The notes beneath the pieces were generated by a model. That model saw only the letters and a program-made list of their open reading frames with translations, was not told the DNA's origin and ran no database searches. Shown in pieces: positions 1 through 8,080 of a stretch of 64,000 nt of DNA (position 1 is its first letter; every line of letters begins with the position of its first letter). The stretch covers positions 340,156 to 404,155 of the forward strand of contig NZ_NIST01000001.1 of NCBI RefSeq assembly GCF_002335745.1, given 5' to 3'. The translations under genes and the position numbers were made by a program. The DNA is from Evansella halocellulosilytica (GTDB lineage Bacteria; Bacillota; Bacilli; Bacillales; Salisediminibacteriaceae).

Positions 1-311
1 TGTTTGGCAGCTAATAAGTAAACCGATTTCAGCTCTTTCTCTTTTGCGTACTGTAATGCAGCTTCCACAAACTCGACTATAAAGAACGTTGTCACTTTAT
101 TCGTATCAACGATTAATTTTCTTAGCAGACCGTTTCTTTCCCCAACTTCTTCAACTGCCACGATGGCTACACAATCTTCCTCTTCATTTTCTGCCATTAA
201 AAACGAACCCCATTCAATTGGTTCTGTCAGCTTGTCCACACTTGCCTTCGCAATAAAATGTTGGATCGTGAGTGCATCTTCCTCACTCGCCTGTCTTACG
301 TAAAAACTCAT
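1..311 (-). CDS. GNAT-like acetyltransferase, N-terminal part (cut by window edge)
   Basis: Leftward reading frame starting at ATG 309-311 and running off the window edge after about 103 codons. The visible product begins MSFYVRQASEEDALTIQ, typical of the first strand and helix of GNAT N-acetyltransferases; the acetyl-CoA-binding motif would lie outside the window. A purine-rich ribosome binding site (GAGGGAAAGGG) lies just upstream. In B. subtilis a GNAT gene (ywlB) sits beside spoIIR, so this is probably its counterpart. That assignment rests on position, from memory of the map, and on the N-terminal character only. Substrate unknown. Confidence 0.55.
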   Translation of the reverse strand, partial: MSFYVRQASEEDALTIQHFIAKASVDKLTEPIEWGSFLMAENEEEDCVAIVAVEEVGERNGLLRKLIVDTNKVTTFFIVEFVEAALQYAKEKELKSVYLLAAK

Positions 312-489
312 CCCTTTCACCCTTTCCCTCGCATTCTAGTAAATTGTATGCAAAGAGCAAAAGAGATATGTTGATAAATTCATAGATTTCTTTGTGAGAT
401 GATTAAACATTCTTCACAACTATGGATACTGCTTTTCATAGGCATTTCCAAGTTTATATCATGATGATTCTTCATATATATGAATGCAA

Positions 490-1119
490 TTATGACCAAA
501 TTTTATCCCATAAATTAGAGATAACTTCAACAACAAAGAATGAGACTTCTACATCTTCCTCTTCCTCATGTTCAGCATGCTCGTCATGTTCGGCAGCTTC
601 TTCTGCTTCATGGGCTGTAGCATCACCATTTGAAAAGTCAAGAAAACATAATGGAGGGAATAATACACACCACCAGTTATCACCAAGACCATCTCCGAGC
701 GTTATTAAAACAGCTTCATATTCTCCAGCTGGATAGAGCCGGTCGCCGTAAAGCTTTGTTGGAAATGACGTTTCTTCCAATCCTACTTCGAATGGAACGT
801 GATGACCTAGTTTTTCTAATTCATGTTCGATCGTATCTTCCAGTTGGTCAATATTTCGATCAATATAATGTCGCGCTTCGTTGAAATCTTCCATATGCTC
901 AACCCATTCCGTTACTTGAGCATTCACAGCATTTCTAATATTTCTTTTCAATGTTTGATCTACAGGTGAATTACTATTACTTAAGATTCGTAGTCTAATA
1001 GATTCGTCAGGTATGACCTCACTATCAGCTGCTTGTGCAGGCACAAGATAGTTTCCTTCCCAAGATAAAATTAATACTGATAAACAAATGAATAAGTATA
1101 AATAAGTTCGTTTCATCAT
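490..1119 (-). CDS. spoIIR: SpoIIR, forespore-to-mother-cell sporulation signalling protein
   Basis: 209 aa from the chosen ATG at 1119. An earlier in-frame ATG at 1149 exists, but GGTGG lies at better spacing before the ATGATGAAACG start. SpoIIR is made in the forespore, exported, and triggers SpoIIGA to process pro-sigma-E in the mother cell. The sequence has an N-terminal hydrophobic signal segment after KRTYLYLF, then the family core with IRLRILSNSNSP, VGLEETSFPTKLYG, YPAGEYEAV and DNWWCVLFPPLCF. The C-terminus is unusual: a His/Glu/Ala-rich acidic stretch (roughly residues 166-190) before a hydrophobic end, possibly a lineage-specific insertion. No clear sigma-F promoter was identified upstream. 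Confidence 0.9.
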   Translation of the reverse strand: MMKRTYLYLFICLSVLILSWEGNYLVPAQAADSEVIPDESIRLRILSNSNSPVDQTLKRNIRNAVNAQVTEWVEHMEDFNEARHYIDRNIDQLEDTIEHELEKLGHHVPFEVGLEETSFPTKLYGDRLYPAGEYEAVLITLGDGLGDNWWCVLFPPLCFLDFSNGDATAHEAEEAAEHDEHAEHEEEEDVEVSFFVVEVISNLWDKIWS

Positions 1120-1209
1120 TTTGTCTTCCACCGTCCTCTCAGTCACCATTATTGGCAGGCGGCGGAAAAATAAACTTAAAACAGTACGACAAGTTGTGAC
1201 AATGACATA

Positions 1210-1498
1210 TTATACACAACCATTGTGGATAAATATGTATACCTTCTCTTTGCTCGAAACGTGATTGCAGCAGTGTTTCGACTGTATGAACCTGTTTCTA
1301 TTAGAAAAATATAGCTATTTTTATTAACACCTGTGCATAACTATTGTTGATAACTTGTTAGTAGGAGTTATGTTTAAAACTTAGGTTCTCGGTATCCGTT
1401 TTTGTTGTGCTGGAGGCATACGATGATTACGTTTTAGTGGTCGGTTTCTTTAGATATGTTTCTGGATCGTTCACAGAATTATCTACAGTTGTGGATAA
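1210..1498. promoter_or_regulatory. Cluster of DnaA boxes in the spoIIR-prmC intergenic region
   Basis: Four exact matches to TTATNCACA: 1210-1218 (TTATACACA, plus strand), 1224-1232 (TGTGGATAA, minus), 1332-1340 (TGTGCATAA, minus) and 1490-1498 (TGTGGATAA, minus). There are also one-mismatch sites at 1479-1487 (TTATCTACA) and around 1344-1352 (TGTTGATAA). The 600-bp region has no convincing gene. No dnaA, dnaN or rnpA lies nearby, so this is not oriC. It resembles the oriC-external DnaA-box clusters known in B. subtilis, one of which I recall lies near ywlC, a neighbour of spoIIR in that species. Likely role is DnaA titration or initiation control; DnaA regulation of a flanking gene is the alternative. 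Confidence 0.7.
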
Positions 1499-1631
1499 AT
1501 TCTGTTAATAAGTTGTTAATACATACATGTTTCTCATATTTGCACGATTCTATGTGCTTTCTTTTTGCTTATTTTCATCTCCAGGGAATTGGGAAAGAAA
1601 TCTCACCAGTATCAACTACTGGTAAATAGGT

Positions 1632-1675
1632 AAAAGGACGAGGTCAGACATAACCAGAGCTGACGTCGTCCTTTT
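1632..1675 (-). terminator. Rho-independent terminator after prfA-prmC
   Basis: Inverted repeat with 10-bp arms AAAAGGACGA (1632-1641) and TCGTCCTTTT (1666-1675), plus an inner TCAG/CTGA pair. On the minus strand it ends in a short U run, just downstream of the prmC stop codon. Confidence 0.75.
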
Positions 1676-1721
1676 AATTCGATGACACTTACTTCACTCA
1701 AAAATACTGCATATCTATTCT

Positions 1722-2591
1722 TCAACCTCTCACTTCAGCAAACACAATCCGCTCTTTTCCGTTTATGTCATTGTGAATAGAGACGTTTGCTTGTGGATAT
1801 GTGGATAAAATCAAATTTTTCACTGCTTCACCTTGGTTATGACCAATCTCAAATCCGATTAAACCTGGGATAGATAGCACTTTTGGAATTTGTGCAATTA
1901 GTTGCTTATAAATCGCTAAACCATTGTCATCGGCAAATAACGCTAGACTTGGTTCATGGTCGGTGACATTTCCCTTCATAAATACCCGGTCTGATTCTGG
2001 AATATAAGGTGGATTTGAAACGACAACATCGACTTTCTCTCCAGCGGAAATGAGCGGTTGCAGTAAATCACCTTCGAAAAACGTAACAGAGCCGTTAAGT
2101 TCATCATTGTTGCGGTTCGCAACGTTAAGTGCCTTTTGAGAAATATCGACAGCAAAAACTTCTGCATCCGCTAATTCTAAACTTAACGTAATGCTGATAA
2201 TTCCGCTTCCTGCACCGACATCAACGATGCGAACAGGGCTAGTTGAATGGAAGCTGGATTTAATTTTCTCAAGCATAAGATAAACGAGTTCTTCTGTTTC
2301 TGGTCGGGGAATGAGCACGTTTGAATTGACTTCAAACGTTCTGCCGTAAAATTCTTCATTCCCAGTAATATGTTGGACTGGTGTACCATTGGCTGCTTTT
2401 TTTACATCGTTGAGAAAAGCTTCGTGTACCTTTGCTGGTAAGGGCGCTTGGAGCTTTGTTAACAGCTCCGCCCGCGACCAGCCGGTATGGTGGATCATGA
2501 GCCTTTCTGCGATCGTAGATTCGTAACTTGATTTTTCTAAAAAAGAAGAAGCCCAGCGGAGGACTTCATAAACTTTTTGTGTCGTTTCCAT
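1722..2591 (-). CDS. prmC: PrmC (HemK), release factor glutamine N5-methyltransferase
   Basis: 289 aa. PrmC uses S-adenosylmethionine to methylate the glutamine of the GGQ motif of release factors. The SAM-binding loop DVGAGSG is at residues 124-130, and the catalytic NPPY motif at 193-196 (VVSNPPYIPES) binds the target glutamine. The N-terminal helical domain carries the usual LIPRPETEELV segment before the Rossmann fold. Its ATG overlaps the stop codon of prfA by one base (TAATG), indicating translational coupling with its own substrate gene. Length and motifs are typical, with nothing odd. Confidence 0.96.
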   Translation of the reverse strand: METTQKVYEVLRWASSFLEKSSYESTIAERLMIHHTGWSRAELLTKLQAPLPAKVHEAFLNDVKKAANGTPVQHITGNEEFYGRTFEVNSNVLIPRPETEELVYLMLEKIKSSFHSTSPVRIVDVGAGSGIISITLSLELADAEVFAVDISQKALNVANRNNDELNGSVTFFEGDLLQPLISAGEKVDVVVSNPPYIPESDRVFMKGNVTDHEPSLALFADDNGLAIYKQLIAQIPKVLSIPGLIGFEIGHNQGEAVKNLILSTYPQANVSIHNDINGKERIVFAEVRG

Positions 2592-3670
2592 TATTTATCG
2601 GCTTCTTCCATCATACGGGATTGTTCTTCGACGATGAGTGTATCGATAATTTCGTCGAGCTTTCCTTCAAGGATTTGTTCTAGTTTTTGAATTGTCAGGC
2701 CGATGCGGTGGTCGGTGACGCGACTTTGTGGAAAGTTGTATGTGCGAATTCGCTCGGAGCGGTCGCCGGTACCGACGGCTGATTTTCGGTTTTCTGCATA
2801 TTCGGCTTCTGCTTCTTTTTGGAACTTGTCATAAACGCGGGCGCGAAGAACTTTCATCGCTTTTTCTTTGTTTTTTATTTGTGATTTTTCGTCTTGGCAG
2901 GATACGACGACTCCTGTTGGCATATGTGTCAATCGGACAGCTGACATCGTTGTATTTACGCTTTGTCCGCCTGGTCCGCTTGATGCGAATGTATCAACAC
3001 GAATGTCTTTTTCGTTAATGTCTACTTCGACTTCTTCTGCTTCTGGCAATACGGCTACTGTTGCGGTTGATGTATGGATGCGTCCACCTGATTCTGTTGC
3101 TGGTACACGTTGGACGCGATGAGCTCCATTTTCATATTTAAGCTTGGAGAAGGCTCCGTTTCCGTTCACCATAAAAATAATTTCTTTAAATCCGCCTACT
3201 CCTGTTTGGCTCGATTCAATGACTTCTGTTTTCCAGCCTTGTGTCTCAGCGTAACGAGAGTACATACGGTACAAGTCTCCTGCAAAAAGTGCTGCCTCGT
3301 CTCCGCCTGCAGCTCCACGAATTTCGACGATAACGTTCTTGTCGTCATTCGGGTCTTTCGGGAGTAAAAGTACTTTGAGTTTCTCTTCTAATGGTGGGAT
3401 TTGCTTTTCTAGCTCATCCATCTCCATTTTAACCATTTCATACATTTCATCATCAAGGTTATCTTGCAGCATCTCTTTTGCGTCATCATATTGTCCCTTG
3501 ATTTCTTTGTATTGACGGTATGTTTGCACCGTTTCTTCTATAGCCGATTGTTCTTTCGAATACTCACGTAATTTTTTTGTATCGCTAATGACATCTGGAT
3601 CCATTAATAGTTCATTCAGTCTTTCGTAACGGTCTTCTACCGCTTCTAAACGATCAAACACGTTATTCAC
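2591..3670 (-). CDS. prfA: Peptide chain release factor 1
   Basis: 359 aa. RF1 recognises UAA and UAG and releases the finished peptide. The GGQ motif lies at residues 234-236 ([11 protein letters not shown]). The P-A-T tripeptide at about 190-192, inside [10 protein letters not shown], is the RF1 stop-codon recognition element and separates it from RF2. The N-terminal helical domain (1-110) and C-terminal EQSRMMEE tail are complete. First gene of the leftward prfA-prmC unit, with prmC overlapping by one base. The 310-bp region upstream, toward the divergent oxidoreductase, carries a paired palindrome. Confidence 0.97.
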   Translation of the reverse strand: MNNVFDRLEAVEDRYERLNELLMDPDVISDTKKLREYSKEQSAIEETVQTYRQYKEIKGQYDDAKEMLQDNLDDEMYEMVKMEMDELEKQIPPLEEKLKVLLLPKDPNDDKNVIVEIRGAAGGDEAALFAGDLYRMYSRYAETQGWKTEVIESSQTGVGGFKEIIFMVNGNGAFSKLKYENGAHRVQRVPATESGGRIHTSTATVAVLPEAEEVEVDINEKDIRVDTFASSGPGGQSVNTTMSAVRLTHMPTGVVVSCQDEKSQIKNKEKAMKVLRARVYDKFQKEAEAEYAENRKSAVGTGDRSERIRTYNFPQSRVTDHRIGLTIQKLEQILEGKLDEIIDTLIVEEQSRMMEEADK

Positions 3671-3739
3671 CTCATTTATTAACGCTTAACAGTCTTATTA
3701 TAGTATAGGAGGATGCAAATGTAAAAACAAGGTTTTGTT

Positions 3740-3779
3740 GTGCCAGGCACCTGGAATGCAGTTTCCAGGTGCCTGGCAC
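3740..3779. repeat. GTGCC-GGCAC palindrome, copy 1 (two cores in inverted order)
   Basis: 17-bp arms at 3740-3756 and 3763-3779 around a 6-base loop. Each arm also contains its own GTGCC-A/T-GGCAC palindrome, so the element can form either one long hairpin or two small cruciforms. It lies between the divergent prfA and the oxidoreductase gene. It is a member of a dispersed family with copies at 5352, 16095, 49598 and 55242. Confidence 0.85.
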
Positions 3780-3981
3780 GTGGAAGAACCTGGGATATAT
3801 TATTGTTAGGCTTTCCCGATTTAGTTTGTTTGGTGGATTTGGTGTGCTCGATGGCTTTTGCAACAATCGATGGCCATTGTTTGTTTCAGTTGTTTTTATT
3901 TTGCTGTATTGTGGAATATTTTATATGTGATGGTATGAAATTATGTGTAAGTGTTGTGATGAATATTAAGGAGGAATTGTG

Positions 3982-5310
3982 ATGAAAGTCGTTATTATTG
4001 GTGGAGATGCCGCCGGTATGAGTGCAGCGATGCAAATTGTTCGGAACGATGAAGAAGCTGAGATTACGGTTTTGGAAAGAGGCAGCTATTATTCGTACGC
4101 CCAATGTGGATTACCTTACTACATCGGTGGTCTTGTCGGGGAAAGCGAAAAGCTCATTGCAAGAAGCAGGGAAACCTTTCGTGATAAACACGGCATTGAT
4201 GCAAGAATTTATCATGAAGTTCAGAAACTTGATGCGGAGAAGAAAACCGTAGCTGGAGTCAATTTGAAAACAAGTGAAGCGTTCGAACTTCCTTTTGACA
4301 AATGTTTAATTGCGACAGGTGCCTCCCCTATTTTTCCATCGTTTGATGGGGCAGACCTCGAAGGGATTCATGTGTTAAAAACAATTCCAGATGCTGATCA
4401 AATTATTGAAGATATGAGTAAAGATGTATTAGAAGTAACAGTCATTGGTGGAGGCTACATCGGACTTGAAGTTGCCGAAAACTTTGTTAGAAAAGGAAAG
4501 AAGGTCCGAATCATTGATTTAGCTGACCGTTTAGGCACGGTTTATGATCGAGAAATTAGTAAAGTAATTGAACAGGCAGCAAAGGATCATCATATTGAGC
4601 TCTGTCTCGGTGAATCGGTAGAAAAGTTTAGTGGAGATACAAGGGTAGAAGAAGTACATACGAACAAGGGCAGCTACCGAACGAATATGGTTATTGTCGC
4701 TATTGGAGTTAAGCCGAATACCGATTTTGCCAAGGATACTCGTTTGCACTTGCACCAATCAGGGGCGATATCAGTGAATTCCTTTATGGAAACGAATATT
4801 CAAGATATTTATGCTGCTGGAGATTGCGCAACACAATACCACCGAATTAAGGAAAAAGATGATTTCATGCCACTCGGTACACACGCCAATAAGCAAGGAA
4901 GGGTTGCTGGCAGTAATTTAGCAGGTGTTACGAAATCCTTTCAAGGAATTGTCGGAACCTCAATCATGAAATTTTTCGATTTAACTGTTGGAAAAACTGG
5001 ACTAAGCGAGCAAGAAGCAAATGAACAAAACATACCATATGATTCGATAACCTTTGAAGGTCATACACATGCAGGCTACTATCCGGGCAGTGAAAAAATC
5101 GTTATTAAAATGTTGAGACATAAAACAACCGATCAGTTGTTAGGTGTTCAGGCGATCGGGAAAGACGATGTCGACAAACGAATCGATGTCGCAGCTACAG
5201 CCCTCTATCACAAAATGACGATATCAGACCTCGAAAATTTAGATATAAGCTATGCTCCACCTTATAACGGCGTATGGGATCCACTTCAACAAGCAGCGCG
5301 AAGAATGTAA
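3982..5310 (+). CDS. FAD/NAD(P)-dependent disulfide reductase, CoA-disulfide reductase type
   Basis: 442 aa from ATG 3982, preceded by GGAGG at 7-base spacing; the GTG three bases earlier is less well placed. The N-terminal FAD Rossmann motif is IIGGDAAGMSAA. The single active-site cysteine at about residue 42 (YAQCGLPYYIGG) is the hallmark of the CoADR / NADH oxidase / persulfide reductase family. A second nucleotide fold (VIGGGYIGLEVAE) is followed by the FAD-contacting IYAAGDCA motif. Probable reaction is NAD(P)H-dependent reduction of CoA disulfide or a related persulfide; NADH oxidase activity cannot be excluded. No rhodanese domain is fused. The gene is flanked on both sides by GTGCC-GGCAC palindromes and is not in the position I recall for B. 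subtilis, suggesting insertion as a cassette. Confidence 0.85.
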   Translation: MKVVIIGGDAAGMSAAMQIVRNDEEAEITVLERGSYYSYAQCGLPYYIGGLVGESEKLIARSRETFRDKHGIDARIYHEVQKLDAEKKTVAGVNLKTSEAFELPFDKCLIATGASPIFPSFDGADLEGIHVLKTIPDADQIIEDMSKDVLEVTVIGGGYIGLEVAENFVRKGKKVRIIDLADRLGTVYDREISKVIEQAAKDHHIELCLGESVEKFSGDTRVEEVHTNKGSYRTNMVIVAIGVKPNTDFAKDTRLHLHQSGAISVNSFMETNIQDIYAAGDCATQYHRIKEKDDFMPLGTHANKQGRVAGSNLAGVTKSFQGIVGTSIMKFFDLTVGKTGLSEQEANEQNIPYDSITFEGHTHAGYYPGSEKIVIKMLRHKTTDQLLGVQAIGKDDVDKRIDVAATALYHKMTISDLENLDISYAPPYNGVWDPLQQAARRM

Positions 5311-5351
5311 TCAATAGCCCTTTATCTACGTTAAACGATCCCTTAACCCAA

Positions 5352-5382
5352 AATTTGGAAAGTGCCAGGCACTTTCCAAATT
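5352..5382. repeat. GTGCC-GGCAC palindrome, copy 2
   Basis: Perfect 31-base palindrome with 15-bp arms around a central A at 5367. The outer arms (AATTTGGAAA / TTTCCAAATT) differ from the other copies. It lies between convergent genes and overlaps the last codon of the lipoprotein gene, so it may act as a bidirectional terminator, although no long T run follows. Confidence 0.85.
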
Positions 5383-5857
5383 ATTGAAATGTGTTTTCGA
5401 CTATTTTATAGTGGTATCGGGGGTTGGCATCATATAAACGGTCTTCAATCGTATTGATGATCTCATCTTTTTCTTGTTGTTCCATACCGCGTTCAAAAGC
5501 AACATTAACCCATGCTTCACCACCAGTTATAATCACCATTCCAGGTACTACTCCGTCAATCTCGTAAATGATCGTTTCCATCATATCCTGATCATCTCCG
5601 ACAGTTTGACGATTTGCATCTAAAGAACGGAAGCTCTTCCCTGTTGTATTCATTTCATTTACATTCGGATGTCTTTCAGGACGATCGCTGACCCTTCCAT
5701 AATTAACTGGCCCTGGTCCAAACAAGCTTGCGCCCCAATCTTTTCTCGCTTCTTGATTGGCTCCTAACCCTTGAACTTCAGGTGTATCCATATCTGTACA
5801 AGCGGTGCTAAGCAACAGGAATATGACAGCTAACCCGCTTAAGGCATATTTCAACAT
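5381..5857 (-). CDS. YhcN/YlaJ-family sporulation lipoprotein
   Basis: 158 aa from ATG 5857; a GTG six bases earlier is in frame, but AGGAGG fits the ATG. A short basic start, hydrophobic helix and lipobox ending LLSTAC give a lipidated cysteine at about residue 20. The C-terminal half (IIYEIDGVVPGMVIITGG followed by EAWVNVAF) has the fold signature of YhcN/YlaJ proteins, which associate with spores and germination in Bacillus. Monocistronic and leftward. Its stop codon is embedded in a palindromic repeat. Exact function is not known from sequence. Confidence 0.75.
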   Translation of the reverse strand: MLKYALSGLAVIFLLLSTACTDMDTPEVQGLGANQEARKDWGASLFGPGPVNYGRVSDRPERHPNVNEMNTTGKSFRSLDANRQTVGDDQDMMETIIYEIDGVVPGMVIITGGEAWVNVAFERGMEQQEKDEIINTIEDRLYDANPRYHYKIVENTFQ

Positions 5858-6131
5858 AAACACCTCCTGCGAATAGCTTATCCTTTTTTACACCATCAAA
5901 TACTTTATTCCGTTCACAATTATTGGTATGACGCCCATTGAAAAGTCACATCCGCACCATGCACCCAAAAAGAGCAGCAACAATATAGAAGAAAACGAAT
6001 TACTTCTGGCCGAACATATTTTACTTACAGAAGGTATCCTTTTTGTGTATACGATTAAAACGAGACGTTTTTTTCCTTGTTGATTGTCAAAAATCACGAG
6101 ATATCTGCGAGAAAATCAACAAATGTATTAT

Positions 6132-6369
6132 TGCGACGAGTAACCGCAGGAGCAACGAGCGATTCTTCGCTGATTTCTCTACGAGCTGCTTCGACGCATT
6201 CTCTTCTTCGATTGATCTTGCAGAGGAAGAAGCATGGAGTCTGCGACGAGTAACCGCAGGAGCATTGTTTTGTGCGACGAGTAACCGCAGGAGCAACGAG
6301 CGTTTCTTCGCTGATTTCTCTACGAGCTGCTTCGACGCATTCTCTTCTTCGATTAATCTTGCAGAGGAA
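6132..6369. repeat. 97-bp direct repeat with a short third unit
   Basis: Two copies, 6132-6228 and 6273-6369, differ at only two positions I could find. Between them is a partial third copy (TGCGACGAGTAACCGCAGGA, about 6242-6264). A 51-bp part of the same repeat recurs at 59270-59320, beside a truncated IS1182 transposase. Origin unknown: mobile-element debris or a dispersed repeat family. Confidence 0.85.
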
Positions 6370-6540
6370 ATCTCCTTGGTGCACAAAGTAGTACAGCAAG
6401 GAAGCTAAAGCCTAGCTCTTGGCAAAGAAGACACTACGAATGTAAACTAGTGGCAGCACGAGTAAATGTCCACTTGTGCTCTTAAGTGCAAGCCAATGTA
6501 TTTTGAACAATCAACACAACATAAACCATAAAATAAAAGT

Positions 6541-6578
6541 AAAGAGTGGTCCTCACCAAAACGGTGATGGCCACTCTT
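6541..6578 (-). terminator. Terminator after tdk
   Basis: Hairpin AAAGAGTGG...CACC / GGTG...CCACTCTT with a four-base loop. Read leftward it is followed by a T-rich stretch. Confidence 0.75.
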
Positions 6579-6612
6579 AATTACTGGGTTTTGTCCCAGC
6601 CTCTTTCACGTT

Positions 6613-7242
6613 TTATGTCAATGATGTGTATGAACGCTTTGCTTTTACTTCCTCTTTACCTGAAGGTTTGCCTGGTACTTCATGACAATGACGGCATCTC
6701 GGTTCGTAAGATTCAGAAGCTCCGACTAAAATAATTGGATCATCGTACGAAGCAGGTCTTCCGTCGATAAGGCGTTGAGTCCTGCTTGCTGGAGAACCGC
6801 AAGATAAACATATCGCTTGGAGTTTCGTCACTGATTCAGCTAATGACATAAGCTGGGGTACATGTCCGAATGGTTCACCGCGAAAATCTTGATCTAACCC
6901 TGCAACGATAACACGGATCCCGTTGTCTGCAAGGTCTTGAACAACGTTGATGACATCACTATTAAAAAATTGAACTTCATCTATAGCAACGACTTGCGTA
7001 TCATTTTCTAACAGATCCCAAATATGAGAGGCTTCTTCAATTGGAAGTGCATAAACCTTCGTTCCATTATGAGATACTACTTCTTTTTCCGCATAACGGT
7101 TGTCAAGTTTCGGTTTAAATACTTGTACTTTTTGGCGTCCAAAGCTGGCTCTGCGAACTCTGCGTATGAGCTCTTCGGACTTTCCAGAAAACATACTTCC
7201 GCAAACAACTTCTAACCAGCCTTCTCTCCTTGTCAAATGCAT
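6613..7242 (-). CDS. tdk: Thymidine kinase
   Basis: 209 aa. Type II thymidine kinase phosphorylates thymidine with ATP in pyrimidine salvage. The P-loop GSMFSGKS is at residues 15-22, and the Mg/catalytic segment AIDEVQFF at about 87-94. Two cysteine pairs (CLSCG and CRHCH) form the structural zinc site of the lasso domain. Length is normal; the C-terminal 20 residues are charged and variable. It sits downstream of rpmE in the same direction, separated by the rpmE terminator, so it probably has its own promoter. Confidence 0.96.
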   Translation of the reverse strand: MHLTRREGWLEVVCGSMFSGKSEELIRRVRRASFGRQKVQVFKPKLDNRYAEKEVVSHNGTKVYALPIEEASHIWDLLENDTQVVAIDEVQFFNSDVINVVQDLADNGIRVIVAGLDQDFRGEPFGHVPQLMSLAESVTKLQAICLSCGSPASRTQRLIDGRPASYDDPIILVGASESYEPRCRHCHEVPGKPSGKEEVKAKRSYTSLT

Positions 7243-7481
7243 GTAACGTCTCTCCCTCTAAACATAATGTTAATCATTTATATTAGCGTTATGTAAATAA
7301 TCAATGGTTCATATAACTTATTTTTCATTTCTATTTTTATCTATCTTTTTATTATAGTTTGATTTAATTATTAAAAACAACGCTTTTTGATCTTTTTAAT
7401 CAAATGGCCCAATATAATTATATATATGTCACATTTTGTAAAGTTCTGCGATGTTTGCTCTGATTTTATGCGATGATGGGC

Positions 7482-7516
7482 AAAAAAAACAGGCAAGAGC
7501 TTCCCTTGCCTGTTTT
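7482..7516 (-). terminator. Terminator after rpmE
   Basis: Stem ACAGGCAAG (7489-7497) / CTTGCCTGT (7505-7513). On the minus strand the transcript ends in a run of eight U residues. A strong intrinsic terminator. Confidence 0.85.
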
Positions 7517-7530
7517 GATTATCCGGCTTC

Positions 7531-7776
7531 TTACTTGATGTTGTATTTCTTTCTGAAGCGATCCACACGACCACCAGCATCGGCAAACTTTTGACGACCT
7601 GTATAGAATGGGTGTGAGTCAGAACTTACCTCTACAGTGATTAATGGGTATGTGTTTCCGTCTTCCCACTCAACTGTTTCGTTAGAAGTTCTTGTAGAAC
7701 CGCTTAAGAACATGAAACCTGTACTTGAATCCTTAAATACTACTTTCTTGTAGTCAGGATGAATTCCTTGTTTCAT
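7531..7776 (-). CDS. Ribosomal protein L31, zinc-free type B
   Basis: 81 aa starting [13 protein letters not shown] at ATG 7776, with AAGGAG upstream; the 15 codons before it in frame are not part of the protein. The motifs [10 protein letters not shown] and [11 protein letters not shown] identify L31. It has no cysteine, so it is the type B form that does not bind zinc, and it has the insertion typical of that form. In B. subtilis the rho-tdk position is held by the zinc-binding type A gene, as I recall, and the type B paralogue (ytiA) lies elsewhere. No Zur-like operator was seen upstream. Confidence 0.9.
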   Translation of the reverse strand: MKQGIHPDYKKVVFKDSSTGFMFLSGSTRTSNETVEWEDGNTYPLITVEVSSDSHPFYTGRQKFADAGGRVDRFRKKYNIK

Positions 7777-8080
7777 TCTTTTCATCTCCTTCCGCCCTGA
7801 ATCTTTCGAAACAGAGTTCAATGTCGATGCGTAAACATCAATTCACACATGACGAAATTATATCAACTGTCGCTATAATTTGCAACATCCTCTTTCACTT
7901 TGAAGCGATTTGTTAAATATTGCTTTTTTGTAAAGCGATGTTAAAAAATCATCGTTGATAACTGGACACATTCGCTTTTCGACGAGGTGTGTAAGTACGT
8001 TATCTACTCGTGTGTCACTTCGGTTGCTCATTACAACATTTTTTCAACAGAAGCTTTACGAATTATCGTATTCTGATCTT
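7777..8080. other. rho-rpmE intergenic region, leader of rpmE
   Basis: About 300 bp without a gene. I see no strong intrinsic terminator for rho and no riboswitch I can name. The rpmE leader in B. subtilis is structured and autoregulated, but I cannot show an equivalent fold here. Confidence 0.4.

Larger units (their letters stand above)
5858..6612. other. Gene-free repeat-bearing region
   Basis: No convincing gene. The open frames here are translations of a duplicated 97-bp sequence (6132-6228 and 6273-6369) and match no family I recognise. The stretch ends in the tdk terminator. Confidence 0.6.

Noticed and set aside
1150-1721. Possible replication origin at the DnaA-box cluster
   Set aside because: No dnaA, dnaN, rnpA or parAB nearby, and the flanking genes are spoIIR and prmC. 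An origin-external DnaA cluster explains it better.
6043-6408. Open frames over the duplicated 97-bp sequence on both strands
   Set aside because: Several overlapping frames are open simply because the repeat is duplicated; none has an RBS or recognisable product.
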